Positions 35,224 through 45,586 of a stretch of DNA of 64,000 nucleotides are shown here, piece by piece (within the stretch, counting starts at the first letter, position 1; each line of letters opens with the position of its first letter). Made by a program: the position numbers and the translations under genes. Source of the stretch: Hygrocybe punicea (lineage: Eukaryota; Basidiomycota; Agaricomycetes; Agaricales; Hygrophoraceae); NCBI GenBank assembly GCA_963556145.1, contig OY744470.1, forward strand, positions 1-64,000, written 5' to 3'. The notes below the pieces were generated by a model. It was not told the DNA's origin. It was given only the letters and a program-made list of their open reading frames with translations, and ran no database searches.

Positions 35224-35691
35224 TTAATTAAATGCGCTATCGGGCCTCCACGTGCCAAACGGAGTGGTCCTGAAGACATTGTTCAGAACATGCCGTCTCT
35301 TGGGCACGGCGACTGGAGGCGGTCGATGCGCGCTCCCAGGTCTATTGGTAGACCGTGGAGGGGGTGCTGGGCTGCTGGCGCGCGGAGCCGAACTACCTGA
35401 CGGAGGTCTGGGTGGGCGACTTATCGAGCCCAGTGTCACACTGCGCAGTGCATAGGCACTGGGCGGCGGCGACCGCATGTGCCTCGGGATGGGTGATACG
35501 ACTTGGGAAATGGGCGATGTGGGTGGTGACAGCGGCGGGAATGCTGACATTGGGGTGCGCAGCGCGGAAGGAAGTGCGAAGGCGGAAGGAATGTCCGAGT
35601 CGCCAGTGGCGGGCGTGGCCAGGGTGGGAAGTGGAGATCGGAAGCGTGAGGTAAAGGGTCCAGGCGTGGCCGCAGAAGAGAAGACGAACAT
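35224..35691 (-). CDS. Pro/Ser-rich protein, C-terminal exon only
   Basis: An open stretch of about 155 residues, convergent with the MCC alpha pseudogene, ends in VFRTTPFGTWRPDSAFN. It is rich in Pro, Ser and Arg (SRPPRPPSGSSAPRASSPAP) and looks disordered. The well-ordered C-terminus suggests it is the real 3' end of a gene, but I see no upstream exon beyond about 35750, where EXO84-derived sequence begins. It is probably the truncated neighbour carried along with the MCC alpha piece. Function unknown. Confidence 0.4.
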   Translation of the reverse strand: MFVFSSAATPGPFTSRFRSPLPTLATPATGDSDIPSAFALPSALRTPMSAFPPLSPPTSPISQVVSPIPRHMRSPPPSAYALRSVTLGSISRPPRPPSGSSAPRASSPAPPPRSTNRPGSAHRPPPVAVPKRRHVLNNVFRTTPFGTWRPDSAFN

Positions 35692-35807
35692 TGGGTACAG
35701 CAGACATTGGGGTGCCGAGACGAGCGGAATTGGGGACCGGCGACATAAATGATTCCGTTGATGGAGTTTAAAGAAGTATCGGCTCGGGATTCTGATACGC
35801 GCGAAGG

Positions 35808-37600
35808 CTAAATGCTGGCGGTGATGCCACAGCTTCTGGTGAGGAGGTCATCCAAGAAGAAGTGGAAGTCGGGCCCATATTCTTGCAAGAGCTGCGTGAC
35901 GGAGAATGAGATGAGGTAATTATTTAAAACAGTTACAGACCTTTTTACTCTGACTATGAGTAATCTTGAGAGCTTCATCCACGGTATTTGTGTCCACACC
36001 CGAGCTATACACTTGTTTCCTGAACATCTCGGCATAATCTTCTAGCTGCTTTTTTGTCCATTCAATAAACGCTAGCCGGGAAAGTTTTTGAGTAAGTCAA
36101 AAGCTTGCCACCGGATTCAAGATGAGCCAACACACAACTGGCCACTTCATTCTCCTTGAAGCTCGCCAAACACCAATCCGCCATATGCTTTATCCCTGTG
36201 AACACCACAATCGCTAAATCACCGATGTACATGCCAATATGGCCATCAAACCTGATCGTGCGTATGTTTATGAATGGCCTTCGAACGGGCGTTGAGGAAG
36301 GTACTTCGAGCCGCAGGACCCGCTTGCAGCCGCACCAGCCAAGATATGAGACTAACAACTTCTGATTAACGATTCGTAAGGGAAGAAAGTGATTGCAAAA
36401 GGGAGGTGGTCAACAGCGGTGAGAGTGGAGAGTTTGGATGCAAGTGGAGGGGTTGTGGAGAGTTTTGCTTTTCCTGCAAAATATGTGGGCACCGGAAACA
36501 CAAGGGGGAAAACGGGTACGAACGAACCTTGTTCAACAAGCACAACCGCCTTTTCCCACTCCCTCAGTGCGACCGCAACCGTCAGCTCGTCACTCCATTC
36601 ACCCACCCACCGAGCATCCCGCTCCGCCTTCTCCTTGGCACCAGAGTCATCACCGCCTGCCCTGTGGTTCAGATCAGCCATCCAATCAGGAACCGGAGGG
36701 ACACTATCAGCTGAGACGGTGTTGCGCTAATAAAGGGCATGAATTGGCACTTGCAACAATCATGAAGGAAAGAGCAATGGGGAAAAATATGCAAATGCTT
36801 ACATCGCCACTTCACAGACTCTTTCGTTGCTCATACTCGCCTTCCCTCTCCTTGCGTTTCTTTGCAGCCAATTCCTCTGCGACTTGGCGGACATTTGTGA
36901 GCAAAGCTTTTTTGTCTGCCGCAACTTCGGTGCGATAGACGTGCGTCTCCTTTGCATGGCAGATTTTAAATACATTCGTCATACCTGAAGACTGAAAATG
37001 GGAACAAAAACCGGCAGGAACGGAGAGGATGACGCACTTGCGGAATCCTTTGTATCCAGGACTAACATCTCATTGAGCGGCCAACACTTTTCTGCAATCA
37101 ACTTCCCTTGTTCCGTCCTCCCAGCCGCGCTTGTACGCTCTCCGACCGTATTCGTCCTCCGTCTTCTTGCCACGAGTACCGCATCATCCAGCACGACGAA
37201 TCGTACAGCATGATCAACTTTGTATGTGGCGGTGTTAAGCGCGACGATTCCATCCATCTCGATCACGACGTGTCATCCAGGAGTTGTAGGCGCAAATTTG
37301 GATGAACCCTCGATCTGAGCGTGCAAGGTCTGCGTTTGGTTGGCATAGAGGACCCGGAGATCTGCAACTGAAGGATTATTATTTATTATAATAATAATTT
37401 TTCTCCCTGTCATAGAACACGAGGCATACCGGTAGTAACTTAGACGCTGGAATCTGAGTCTGAGTCAGGCTCAGCACTCTTGAAGCTTGAAGACTCCTAG
37501 TGCGACGGGGGTAGCACCGCTCCCCGTCATTAGACGATCGACGTTTGTGCTCGCAAGCACCCTGGCAGGTGCAAATGGGGAAGAGGAGAGGCGGAGTAGG
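35808..37600 (-). pseudogene. EXO84 (exocyst subunit) fragment, broken
   Basis: EXO84 is a subunit of the exocyst, which tethers secretory vesicles at the plasma membrane. Minus-strand order: NVDRLMTGSGATPVALGVFK (37.53 kb), VADLRVLYANQTQTLHAQIEG (37.35 kb), the PH-domain region IEMDGIVALNTATYKVDHAVRFVVLDDAVLVARRRR (37.2 kb, given here only as key words in the family), EWSDELTVAVALREWEKAV (36.6 kb), KAKLSTTPPLASKLSTLT, FTGIKHMADWCLASFKENEV (36.2 kb) and WTKKQLEDYAEMFRKQVYSS to LLQEYGPDF (35.9 kb). Defects: TGA at 37273-37275 (TTPG*HVV, where Arg is expected), loss of the segment after SKLSTLT, and a frameshift near 36245-36258. The N-terminus is not found. The part from 36989 rightward is repeated at 45587-46198. 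Confidence 0.8.
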
Positions 37601-37712
37601 GGAATGGGAGTTAGAAAAGAAAACACTTGCATTGCAGCGGAGATTTGGCGTAAGTTCCCATAATCATCACCAGCGACCTTTGCGGGTGGTGGTCTGATTC
37701 TTAGCCAAAGCG

Positions 37713-37742
37713 CCCGCGAAGGAGACAGGGTACCTTCGCGGG
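37713..37742. other. Perfect 10-bp hairpin
   Basis: CCCGCGAAGG and CCTTCGCGGG form a perfect inverted repeat around a 10-base loop (AGACAGGGTA). It lies within the stretch upstream of the EXO84 fragment, and again at 46311-46340 in copy B. No function is evident. Confidence 0.6.
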
Positions 37743-38563
37743 GGTTGATTGGCCCATCCATTCCCAGACTTCGAGTATGCCCACCCTCGCACCTCCTTTC
37801 ATAGTGGAAGCCGATCACATTGACTCGGTAGCGCATGCTCGCGAGGTGGAAAAAGAGTGGTGGAAGAAGGTTGTGACGACTACTGCAAGCGCCGTTGAGG
37901 GCAGTATCAGTAGTTGTGTTTGGAATAAGAAAACGAAGTGTAGTATAGGATACCTGTTGATTGAAATCGGGGGATGGCCCTGACTGGCCATGGACTGTGT
38001 GTACCATCGTCGCCATGGCAGCAAATATGAGTGGTTTGCCGTGAACGGGCGTCATTCGATGGTACTGGTTGTTAGTCGATCTTGTACTGGACGCCTTGCG
38101 AGGCTGCAGAGGCAATACTGGCTGGAATACCGACTCTGGGTTTCTGGAGATGCGATCGTCGTTGGTTTTCTTCAGGGCCAGGTTGCGAGATGGGTGCTCG
38201 AGATTTTCCAGAATTGGAACGGGGTGTTGGAGGGGAAGAAACTGGGTTTGGGGACGAGAGTGAGCTGGTGCTGTTGCCCATGTTGGAATGGCCTAGAGAC
38301 ACGTTGGTTTGTGAAGGGTTGCTGTTCTGGGTTACTGGAGAAGGATTGGAGTGGGGGTGAAAGGCGTCTGTGTGCAGAGCAAGCCAGGCCTGAGAGTAAG
38401 GGGATTGAGCAACTGGTGGACGAACTGACGGTCTGGTCTGAGCATGTGCGGGTTGTCGAGGGACGAATGAATATTAATATTAATGTCGTCATAATCCTGC
38501 AAATAGATCGCCATTAAGATAATTTGAACAAAGGGAAAAAAACAAAAACAAAAACAAGGTAAA

Positions 38564-39441
38564 TTAAGAGACTCTGGTCAAAGAACCACCGAACGTTGAT
38601 CGGAACACAACCTTGACGTCCCAATCCGGAGATTGAGCGCAACTTCCGGGACCAAAACAAGAAACATTAACATTACCTGGCTCAGTGGGGACATGACAGG
38701 ACCAGCTAGCCACGGCACGGGTCCATCGCGAGGAGACTGTCCTGTAGTATGGCTTAGTGCACCCTCCGCGACTACTGGCCGTATCGATACGGGCCATGTC
38801 TTGCGGTTGTTCAACAGAATTTGGCTCAACACCAGCGGGCTGTCTGCGGTGTGTGAAGGTGTGCTGGGCATAGGCTGAGTAGGTTGTGAGTATGGAGAAG
38901 GATTTCTCTGGCTGGTTTGTTGTATGGTTTATCGGAATTGGCGTTGGATGTATTTCTTTGTCTGGCTGGAGTGGCATGCTAGCTGGTGGAATCGGTTGCT
39001 TTTGTTGTGATAAGGGAATAAGCTGGGCCGTGTCTAATCGGGACAGATGGGAACGCAACGTCGTCTGTGCGCCCGATAACATGAACATTTCGCGGCGGAA
39101 ACCCGTTTTCTGTATCTGCTCTGCTTCTCGCTGGGCCGAATGCAGTTTGGTGGGCGGCACTGACTCTGATGGCTGGGGAAGTGGCTTATCTGCGTAACTC
39201 GACACTGGCAATGCCTCGTGGTTGTGGTTGTGGTTGGGGGTTGGGGTGGACGGTGCCGGTTGGAAGACAGTGGTGGGAGTGAATTGTAATTGTCATTCTT
39301 GACATGGGGCAGCGGTTTATCCAGCGAAGGACGAGATGTCGGTCTCGTAAGAGAGTTCGCGAGTCGATCGTGTTTGGGGTGTGCGGTGGAGTTGGAGCTT
39401 CGTGGTTGACGTTGATTTGAATTGCCGTTTGGCGAAGGCAC
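38564..39441 (-). CDS. Pro/Gln/Ser-rich hypothetical protein
   Basis: Two overlapping open stretches on the minus strand (39441-39034 and 39211-38564) carry credible disordered-protein sequence: SLDKPLPHVKND and RHRPPQPPTTTTTTRH in the first; SYADKPLPQPSESVPPTKLHSAQREAEQIQKTGFRREMF and LIPLSQQKQPIPPASMPLQ in the second. They are in different frames and could be joined by an intron near 39200-39240 or be split by a frameshift. Downstream, 38470-38072 continues in the same Ser/Pro/Gln style (SLGHSNMGNSTSSLSSPN). It may be one larger disordered regulatory protein or its remains. The family is not recognised. It recurs at 47162-48039. Confidence 0.35.
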
Positions 39442-39683
39442 TAACCCTGGCGTCGGAACGACGAGGATTCCTGATGACGAAGCTCCAAGTCGTCCCCTTG
39501 CATCGCTGTCTTTGTCCTTCTCCGCCCGACCTCCCGCATCGCCAGACCCATGCGCTCGGGAGCGATACTCGAATGTTGCAGAGCAGGCTCCGGCCTCCTC
39601 CTTGAATTATTGGATAGCAGCATAGGGGACGCAACCAACCTGGGGGAAGTAGAATTTGTCTGTGATGGTTTCCCTTGGTGGTA

Positions 39684-40027
39684 AGATAGGCCTCATTCAA
39701 ATACGACTAATGTCATGTGATGAAAATTGTCACGCTTGGCAGGTAAAACACAGTTTAACTCACCAAATGCCTATCTCCTCCATCCACATTTCAAAAATAA
39801 AATTTATGGCTCCTGGGAACTACACATAATTGTATCCCAAACAACTCCCAGGAAGCAGAATTTTTATTTTTGACCTGTGTAATGAGGAGATGCAAAAGCA
39901 AGTTTGATCTATGCCTACAAACAAGGCTATATTTTCAATCAAAATGTCACATTTGTTTCGAAATGGCTGAGGGCACATGATTTGTCACGAAATGTCACAT
40001 ATGGTCGTATATGAATGAGGCCTATCT
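39684..40027. mobile_element. Short MITE, AGATAGGCCTCATTCA termini, TA target
   Basis: A 344-bp element whose ends share about 24 bp of inverted repeat starting AGATAGGCCTCATTCA. TA lies immediately outside both ends (39682-39683 and 40028-40029). The interior is AT-rich, has no coding capacity, and holds an inner inverted repeat (CTCCTGGGA/TCCCAGGA). TA targets suggest a Tc1/mariner-type transposase, but the termini are unlike those of the other elements here. The same element is at 48282-48625 in copy B. Confidence 0.8.
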
Positions 40028-40029
40028 TA

Positions 40030-42735
40030 AGTGGTCGCGAATTTTGCAAATAACGGGGTTGGCATTGATTGGTCGGATGTCGGATCTGGTTTGGGTAGAC
40101 CAGCATTAGGTAAGCAAGCGACAACATGGCGGCAGGCGTCAGCGCGATCGTATTACTAGTCCGAACACCGTGAGTCACTGGGCTACGGCAACTTTCAGGT
40201 TCATAACCCAGGTACCTTAGACCCCGAGGTTATCATAGCCTCCAACAATGCAGGAAACATCAACATCCGCATGAAGATCGACAACCGAGTCGACACAGAA
40301 GTCAAGTATCACAAACACCCACCATGAGTTTTTTCTTTATTATTACAAGGGCGCCAGACACAATGGCCAGTCCAGCGAAATTTCTTCCTAATTTCAGATG
40401 AGTTCATTGCCACGGTGGTCGAAGGCGAGGGACTCGGACTCGGAAAATCACCGTCGTACCGCTGACCACGGTCACCATGCACGCTTGGACAGATGAGAGC
40501 GTGAACTGGATGACCAGGACTTGGCCAAAATTGCGCAAGATCTCAGCAAAAGATACAGGAAAGCCGCAGTTCGATGCACTGGCAACATGAATGAAGTCCC
40601 ACAAAGGTTGCTCACGCCGTCTGTTCATGATGCAAGTTTATAGCAGGTCCGAGTAAAAGTACGTATCATTTAACCTTCCTTGGTGTTAATTTTGACTCTT
40701 TGGCGGCAGCTCGGCCAAGAACGCGATATTGTATTCAGTCATGCGCAAAGTCATGCGCAAAGTCATGCGCAAAGTCATGGATCTCGAGTACACAGCCCGC
40801 CCCCTCCAGATTCGGTCCGCTTGCCCCTGCCAAGCATGATACATGATCTACGATCACCCGCTTCACCAGACAAGGCGGTGCGGAAAATGAAAATAACGTG
40901 GATTTTTCGATCATCGCGGAAGCTTCTTGCAAAGCTGCCATTTCTGTATTGCAACCAAGGAGGTCATGTCGGAGTATTTGAAGGTGAACAATCCGGCGTC
41001 CACGGCGTCGTCATGGGGGTTGTGCAAGGTGTTGTGACCTGGTGTGGACATCAATGGGTAGAAGGTTGATCTGCCTGCCTGGAACGTCCGGGAGAGGTTC
41101 AAACTGGGAGATCACGTCAACGACAGACTTGTCTCTGTCGCCAAACAATCGGTTTATGGTGTATGTTTTCAACCTTATCGTCGAACTCAACTCTCTCAGG
41201 CTGGGACTACCCCGATGGGCAATGCTGGGTACATTTTTGCACCGCCCTCCGGTGAAAGGTGGTCAAAATGTCATCTCAAAGATTGTCCACGACCACCACG
41301 ACCACCCTGTTTCGGCCTCGTTCGCCTTCCTGGTCACTACCTTTTCCAACGGGTGGCAGGTACTTACCCGCACAAATTGCTTACTGCTGTCCACACGCTT
41401 TCTCCCCTCTCGCTCCAACTGACACCTCCCCAGGCCGCCTTTGGACTCACTGACGATGGCCACGTTGCCTCCGGATCCTCCGCAACACCTACACCACCTT
41501 TGGACCCAGAAATGAGAATGCAGGGGTACGCCGTGGACCAATGACAACGAGGAAATAAGAACAACGTCCCCGCTGCCCCTTGGACCCAGCAGCGGCGAAA
41601 CCGCCAACAACACCCACATTGCCCCTTGGACGTCAATAGCCACGGCCACATGGCTGAGCCAACGCTGCCGACACTAATATGGCCTCCCAATTACCTCGCG
41701 AGCTCAGGGACAATACGCCCGCGTCCAGGCGTTTGCGAAGGGAAGAGGCCGGGGAAGTGGCACTTCCATCCCCCGTCCTACAGATGCGATGATTTCACCT
41801 GCCCTCTACCGCTACCACTGCCAAGGATGAGGATCGTCCCACATCCAATGCCACCTTCGGGAACGACGCATCTAAGAGAGTGGGAATGGCAATGAGGTGT
41901 ATGAACAACTTCGACATGCCAAAAATTACAAGGGACGTCGTCCACATGCCCACGGACAACGGAATCGCGTCCAGGGACCTCGAAGATGAGACGCCGGCAT
42001 CCAAGCTAGACGCGATGTGTATCTAGAGAGGAGGGGAGAGAACGAGGTTGGGGAAGTGGTGCTCTCGCTCCCCGGCCCACAAGTGCGTCGATGTCACCCA
42101 CGCTGCAACTCGCCTTGCCACTCGCGAAGATACGGGACAAGTCAAGAGGCCCAAACTTGGCCGCATACTCAGCCAACATTCACTGGCACCCTCACAAACC
42201 AGGCTTCCATTTTCTCTCCATCTGAATCCTCACGGGACCACCTGTTGAACGAGATTGACGGAATGCTGGTGCCTAGAGACACCCGTCAAAGGGGCCAAGC
42301 CACCATCCACCCCACCACCGAGCAGGGAGTGACCGAGTTGGTACTAAACGCGACATTGGACTAGCGGTCGCTTTCAGAGGACCTCCACGACCTCCCATGC
42401 ACAAGTCCACTACTTGCTGCGTGGGCGGCCTTTGTACTGATGAAAGATTCATGTTTCTTAAGCAGAAGTTCTCATCGGTGTGGGCGCTATGGTTGAGCGC
42501 AAAAAAGTGGAAGACAATTTAACAATTCTATTAGACTTCTGTCTTAAAATTGCTCGCTGAGAGAGAAGTAGATGGCTCAAGCGAGATATTGACAGCACCA
42601 TGTTGCTCCCCAGCAACTTTCCCCTGTGTAGCAAATTTGATTGTGGTCACGCTAAATATCGTGGTATCGATAGCTTTTCCCAATCCAACACGGAGAAGGA
42701 TGACGGTTGGCGCGATACCCTGCCAAGCTCAACGG
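40030..42735. other. No assignable gene; fragments of coding-like sequence
   Basis: Short runs have coding character (GNFQVHNPGTLDPEVI near 40195, DEFIATVVEGEGLGLGKS near 40405, VDLPAWNVRERFKLGDHVND near 41065, TFGNDASKRVGMAM near 41855) but are separated by stops and could not be joined into a gene. A perfect 12-bp tandem (AGTCATGCGCAA, three copies) lies at about 40738-40775. It may be a decayed gene or element. The same sequence is at 48628-51333. Confidence 0.4.
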
Positions 42736-43724
42736 TCATGAATGAATTCGCAAGGAGAGAAAAAGTGCACGAACGTAAACTTGTGCGGCCGTGGAGAACA
42801 AAATATTTTGTGCGGATTGACCAGTCAAGACTAAGATTGAAAGAATGAGCTGAGTGGCGGTGACCAATGCTCCGGATTCAAAGACCACCGCAATAGCGTT
42901 GGAAATCTCATCCGAAAGGCGGTATTGGACTGATCGGCGAGAGATGTACCAGATGCGACCGACGATCAGACCCGTCAGCAGAATATTGGTACCAATGGGC
43001 ATTCCAGTCGCAAGACGGACCAAAAGCCCTATAGTTTGGCCTTGGCCATCGCCATCGGTGGGTAAGACATTGGGGAATTTAAGGATTAGAACAAGGGCAG
43101 AGATAGCACACGCTAAGGGAAGATTGAGCAATGACGTGACGACCTGAATTACGATGTGCGACATACACAACGAAGTGAATGACAAAAGGAGAGGGAGTAA
43201 AATGACGCTAAAGCGGTTATTCCAGACAAACCAACAGCGATATATCTACAAGCGGCCATGAATATTGTGGACACCAAAAAATATATGATGTATCTTACCA
43301 GTATCGATTGGCCAAGCCAGTCAATAATGAAATTCAACATATCAGCGCCGACAAGCATGTGGTCTTCGTCGCCAATCGCAAAGTGTTTCACCATCTGCAA
43401 GATAAAACTTTATTAATAAAACGATATTGATCGAAGTCAAAACGAGGGACCCTACCAAGCCTCGGTAAACATTAGTGAAAACTACTGCATAGTGCGTAGT
43501 GCAAAGCATGAAGAGGGCTATCATCGCCGCAACAAGAATCTTGTTGCACTTTTTATATCTAAATAAGATCCTGACTGTGGTGAAAAACAGCAAACAATAA
43601 CTGCCTGTGAGGTACACGTTTAGTTGTGACGGGCAGGACAGGAGCGGGAGCGAGAGCGCTAACCCCACAACATAGCCTCCACGGCGAAGGCTACGAAGTA
43701 CGCTTGGTCATCGTTGAATGCCAT
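42736..43724 (-). CDS. Seven-helix-type integral membrane protein
   Basis: Starting at Met 43724 (MAFNDDQAYFVAFAVEAMLW), minus-strand exons join through short GT-AG introns (about 43601-43662, 43390-43449 and 43247-43300) into a protein of about 265 residues with six to seven hydrophobic helices, for example FRYKKCNKILVAAMIALFML, VVTSLLNLPLACAISALVLI, GTNILLTGLIVGRIWYISR and AIAVVFESGALVTATQLILS. The motif IYRCWFVWNNRFSVILLP before the fourth or fifth helix is characteristic of a large family of uncharacterised membrane proteins in Agaricomycetes. No signal peptide is needed. Function is unknown; the fold resembles receptor-like seven-helix proteins only by helix count. No lesion was seen. 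Copy B: 51334-52322. Confidence 0.7.
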
Positions 43725-44332
43725 GGTATCGCTGGGAGGAGTCCTTCTCGCGGGACTTTCAGGTTTATATGCATCACGAGCTTTAGGTAAAGGATGTTCA
43801 GCTTGGCGACAAAAAAGGTACCCGTGATAACGCACTGGTTTCGCTAATTCAGTACTATTCAGTCGTGAAAAGTTCTGGCGTAAAAAAAAAACGTTATCGG
43901 AGACGACGGCCATGAAAACAATTCTAAGAAAAACCTCGCGTGCGCCACATTGGAGCCGCCGGGTTTGCGCCATTCCGCACCATTTTATTTTATGCCATGC
44001 AACAATGCACAAAAGGTGCTGTTGTTACAACAGGCAGCATCAAATTTGCTCCTTCAGCTCAACGTAGCGCATCCATCGTGCAGTGACGGCTGAAGGAAAA
44101 AATGTGTGGCCATATGTGGGACCCACATCGCAGGGACGAAGATAAGAAGACTGATTGCAGGGTCACTGGCAGTTTCATTGTCCGTCATTCTAACCACAAC
44201 GGGGCGGCTCAGGCTATGGTGCGCTCACCTCTACTTTTTACAACCAAAACCACTCATGTATTTCTCCTTAGTTTTCTTGTTCCTTTGGCAAAATATTAGT
44301 GCTTGTTTCAACAATAGCAGGACTGCTAAGTA

Positions 44333-44974
44333 TGACGCTCCACGTGCACTTTTATTATTTGCGCGATAGAGGCTGCGCGATCGCGCGAATTGGAACTGCG
44401 CGGTTTCACAAAGTACACGGACTTTGTTTTTTTGGCATTGCTGTGCGTCTGTGGGGCCATTTGGGGTGAATAGTACATTTAATTTATTTCTACCTGTATA
44501 CTTAGAGTGTTTTAGTCAACTATTAGCTATATTTCAGCAAGCTTTGTGGGCACAAAGCAGCCTCGGTGAGCATGACCGCTAATTTTGGATTTCCTATTTT
44601 GGGCAAGCTTCGTGATGTAGAGATTTGATTGCACGATCCGATCATTGGCCAGGCCATCACGATGACAACTCATATCAGATTTGATATCACATGATTGTTG
44701 CAACCAAAACAGGCAGCTTGTTGATTTCTCGCTCGGAGTTAGAGTCTGCTTCGTATTGCACAAAGCTTGCTGGAATATAGCTAATAGTTGACTAAAACAC
44801 TCTAAGTATACAGGTAGAAATAAATTAAATGTATTATTCTCCCCAAATGGCCCCACAGACGCACAGAAATGCCAAAAAAAGAAAGTCTGTGTACCTTGTG
44901 AAACCGCGCGGTTCCAATTCGCGCGATCGCGCAGCCTCTATCGCGCAAATAATAAAAGTGCACGTGGAGCGTCA
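44333..44974. mobile_element. MITE with long inverted arms, TGACGCTCCACGTGCAC termini
   Basis: Arms of about 215 bp (44333-44547 and 44758-44974) are inverted repeats with a few mismatches; the unpaired centre is about 210 bp. The ends read TGACGCTCCACGTGCAC inward, with TA outside each (44331-44332 and 44975-44976). The right arm overlaps the upstream part of the open frame leading into the Crinkler/RHS-like gene, so the element lies in or replaces that gene's promoter or 5' end. Copy B: 52931-53572. Confidence 0.85.
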
Positions 44975-44980
44975 TAATAC

Positions 44981-45010
44981 GAAGGGTTTTCCTCATCGGG
45001 AAAACCCTTC
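44981..45010. other. Perfect 12-bp hairpin beside the MITE
   Basis: GAAGGGTTTTCC and GGAAAACCCTTC flank a 6-base loop (TCATCG), six bases after the MITE end. It falls within the open frame upstream of the Crinkler/RHS-like start codon. The copy is at 53579-53608. Confidence 0.65.
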
Positions 45011-45044
45011 AGTTGCGCAACGCGATACACGTGACGTGTTAGCT

Positions 45045-45386
45045 ATGAATGCCCAGTCTAATCAACGAAAGCGCGCAACACCACACATCGGATCTGAATT
45101 GACCGAATCTCCCGCCACTCGCCGCAAACTTGACATGGCTCTCGAAACTGTACCCAACGACGTCGATGATGCCACTCATGCTCGCATGGATGCTTTAATT
45201 CTTGAAACAGTCGATGAACAATATCATGCTATGTCTCTTCTCGCCACCATCGTATCGACCTCGGAGGGACTACTTGATCCAAAGTACGAGAGAACTCCGA
45301 GTGCGAAGTCCCTGTTGCGCAAACACTCCGATTTGGAGACGTTGCTCAAAGTGGTTTGGAAGGAGAAAAAGTTCAAGGAGATCAGG
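45045..45386 (+). CDS. Crinkler/RHS-like protein, N-terminal part cut by the N gap
   Basis: This is the first exon of the gene described at 53643-56920 and has the same sequence. It starts at MNAQSNQRKRATPHIG and stops where the run of N begins. It should not be counted as a second gene if the 8.4-kb block is an assembly duplicate. Confidence 0.6.
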
Positions 45387-45586
45387 NNNNNNNNNNNNNN
45401 NNNNNNNNNNNNNNNNNNNNNNNNNNNNNNNNNNNNNNNNNNNNNNNNNNNNNNNNNNNNNNNNNNNNNNNNNNNNNNNNNNNNNNNNNNNNNNNNNNNN
45501 NNNNNNNNNNNNNNNNNNNNNNNNNNNNNNNNNNNNNNNNNNNNNNNNNNNNNNNNNNNNNNNNNNNNNNNNNNNNNNNNNNNNNN
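45387..45586. other. Assembly gap, 200 N
   Basis: Exactly 200 unspecified bases. A round number is usual for a placeholder gap, so the real distance is unknown and may be negative (overlap). Confidence 0.98.

Larger units (their letters stand above)
36989..45386. repeat. 8.4-kb block, copy A (abuts N gap)
   Basis: Every stretch compared is identical to 45587-53984 at a constant offset of 8598 bp, including low-complexity runs, introns and translated frames. Copy A ends directly at the N run and copy B starts directly after it. This is the pattern of two overlapping contigs placed side by side and not merged. If so, the true locus holds the block once. Confidence 0.95.

Noticed and set aside
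37990..38517. Plus-strand open frame of 175 codons
   Set aside because: Its composition is Trp/Arg/Gly-rich and unlike a protein. The minus strand has better coding character here.
40735..40941. Frame with repeated HAQS/HDFA units
   Set aside because: It is produced by a 12-bp tandem repeat and has no gene structure around it.
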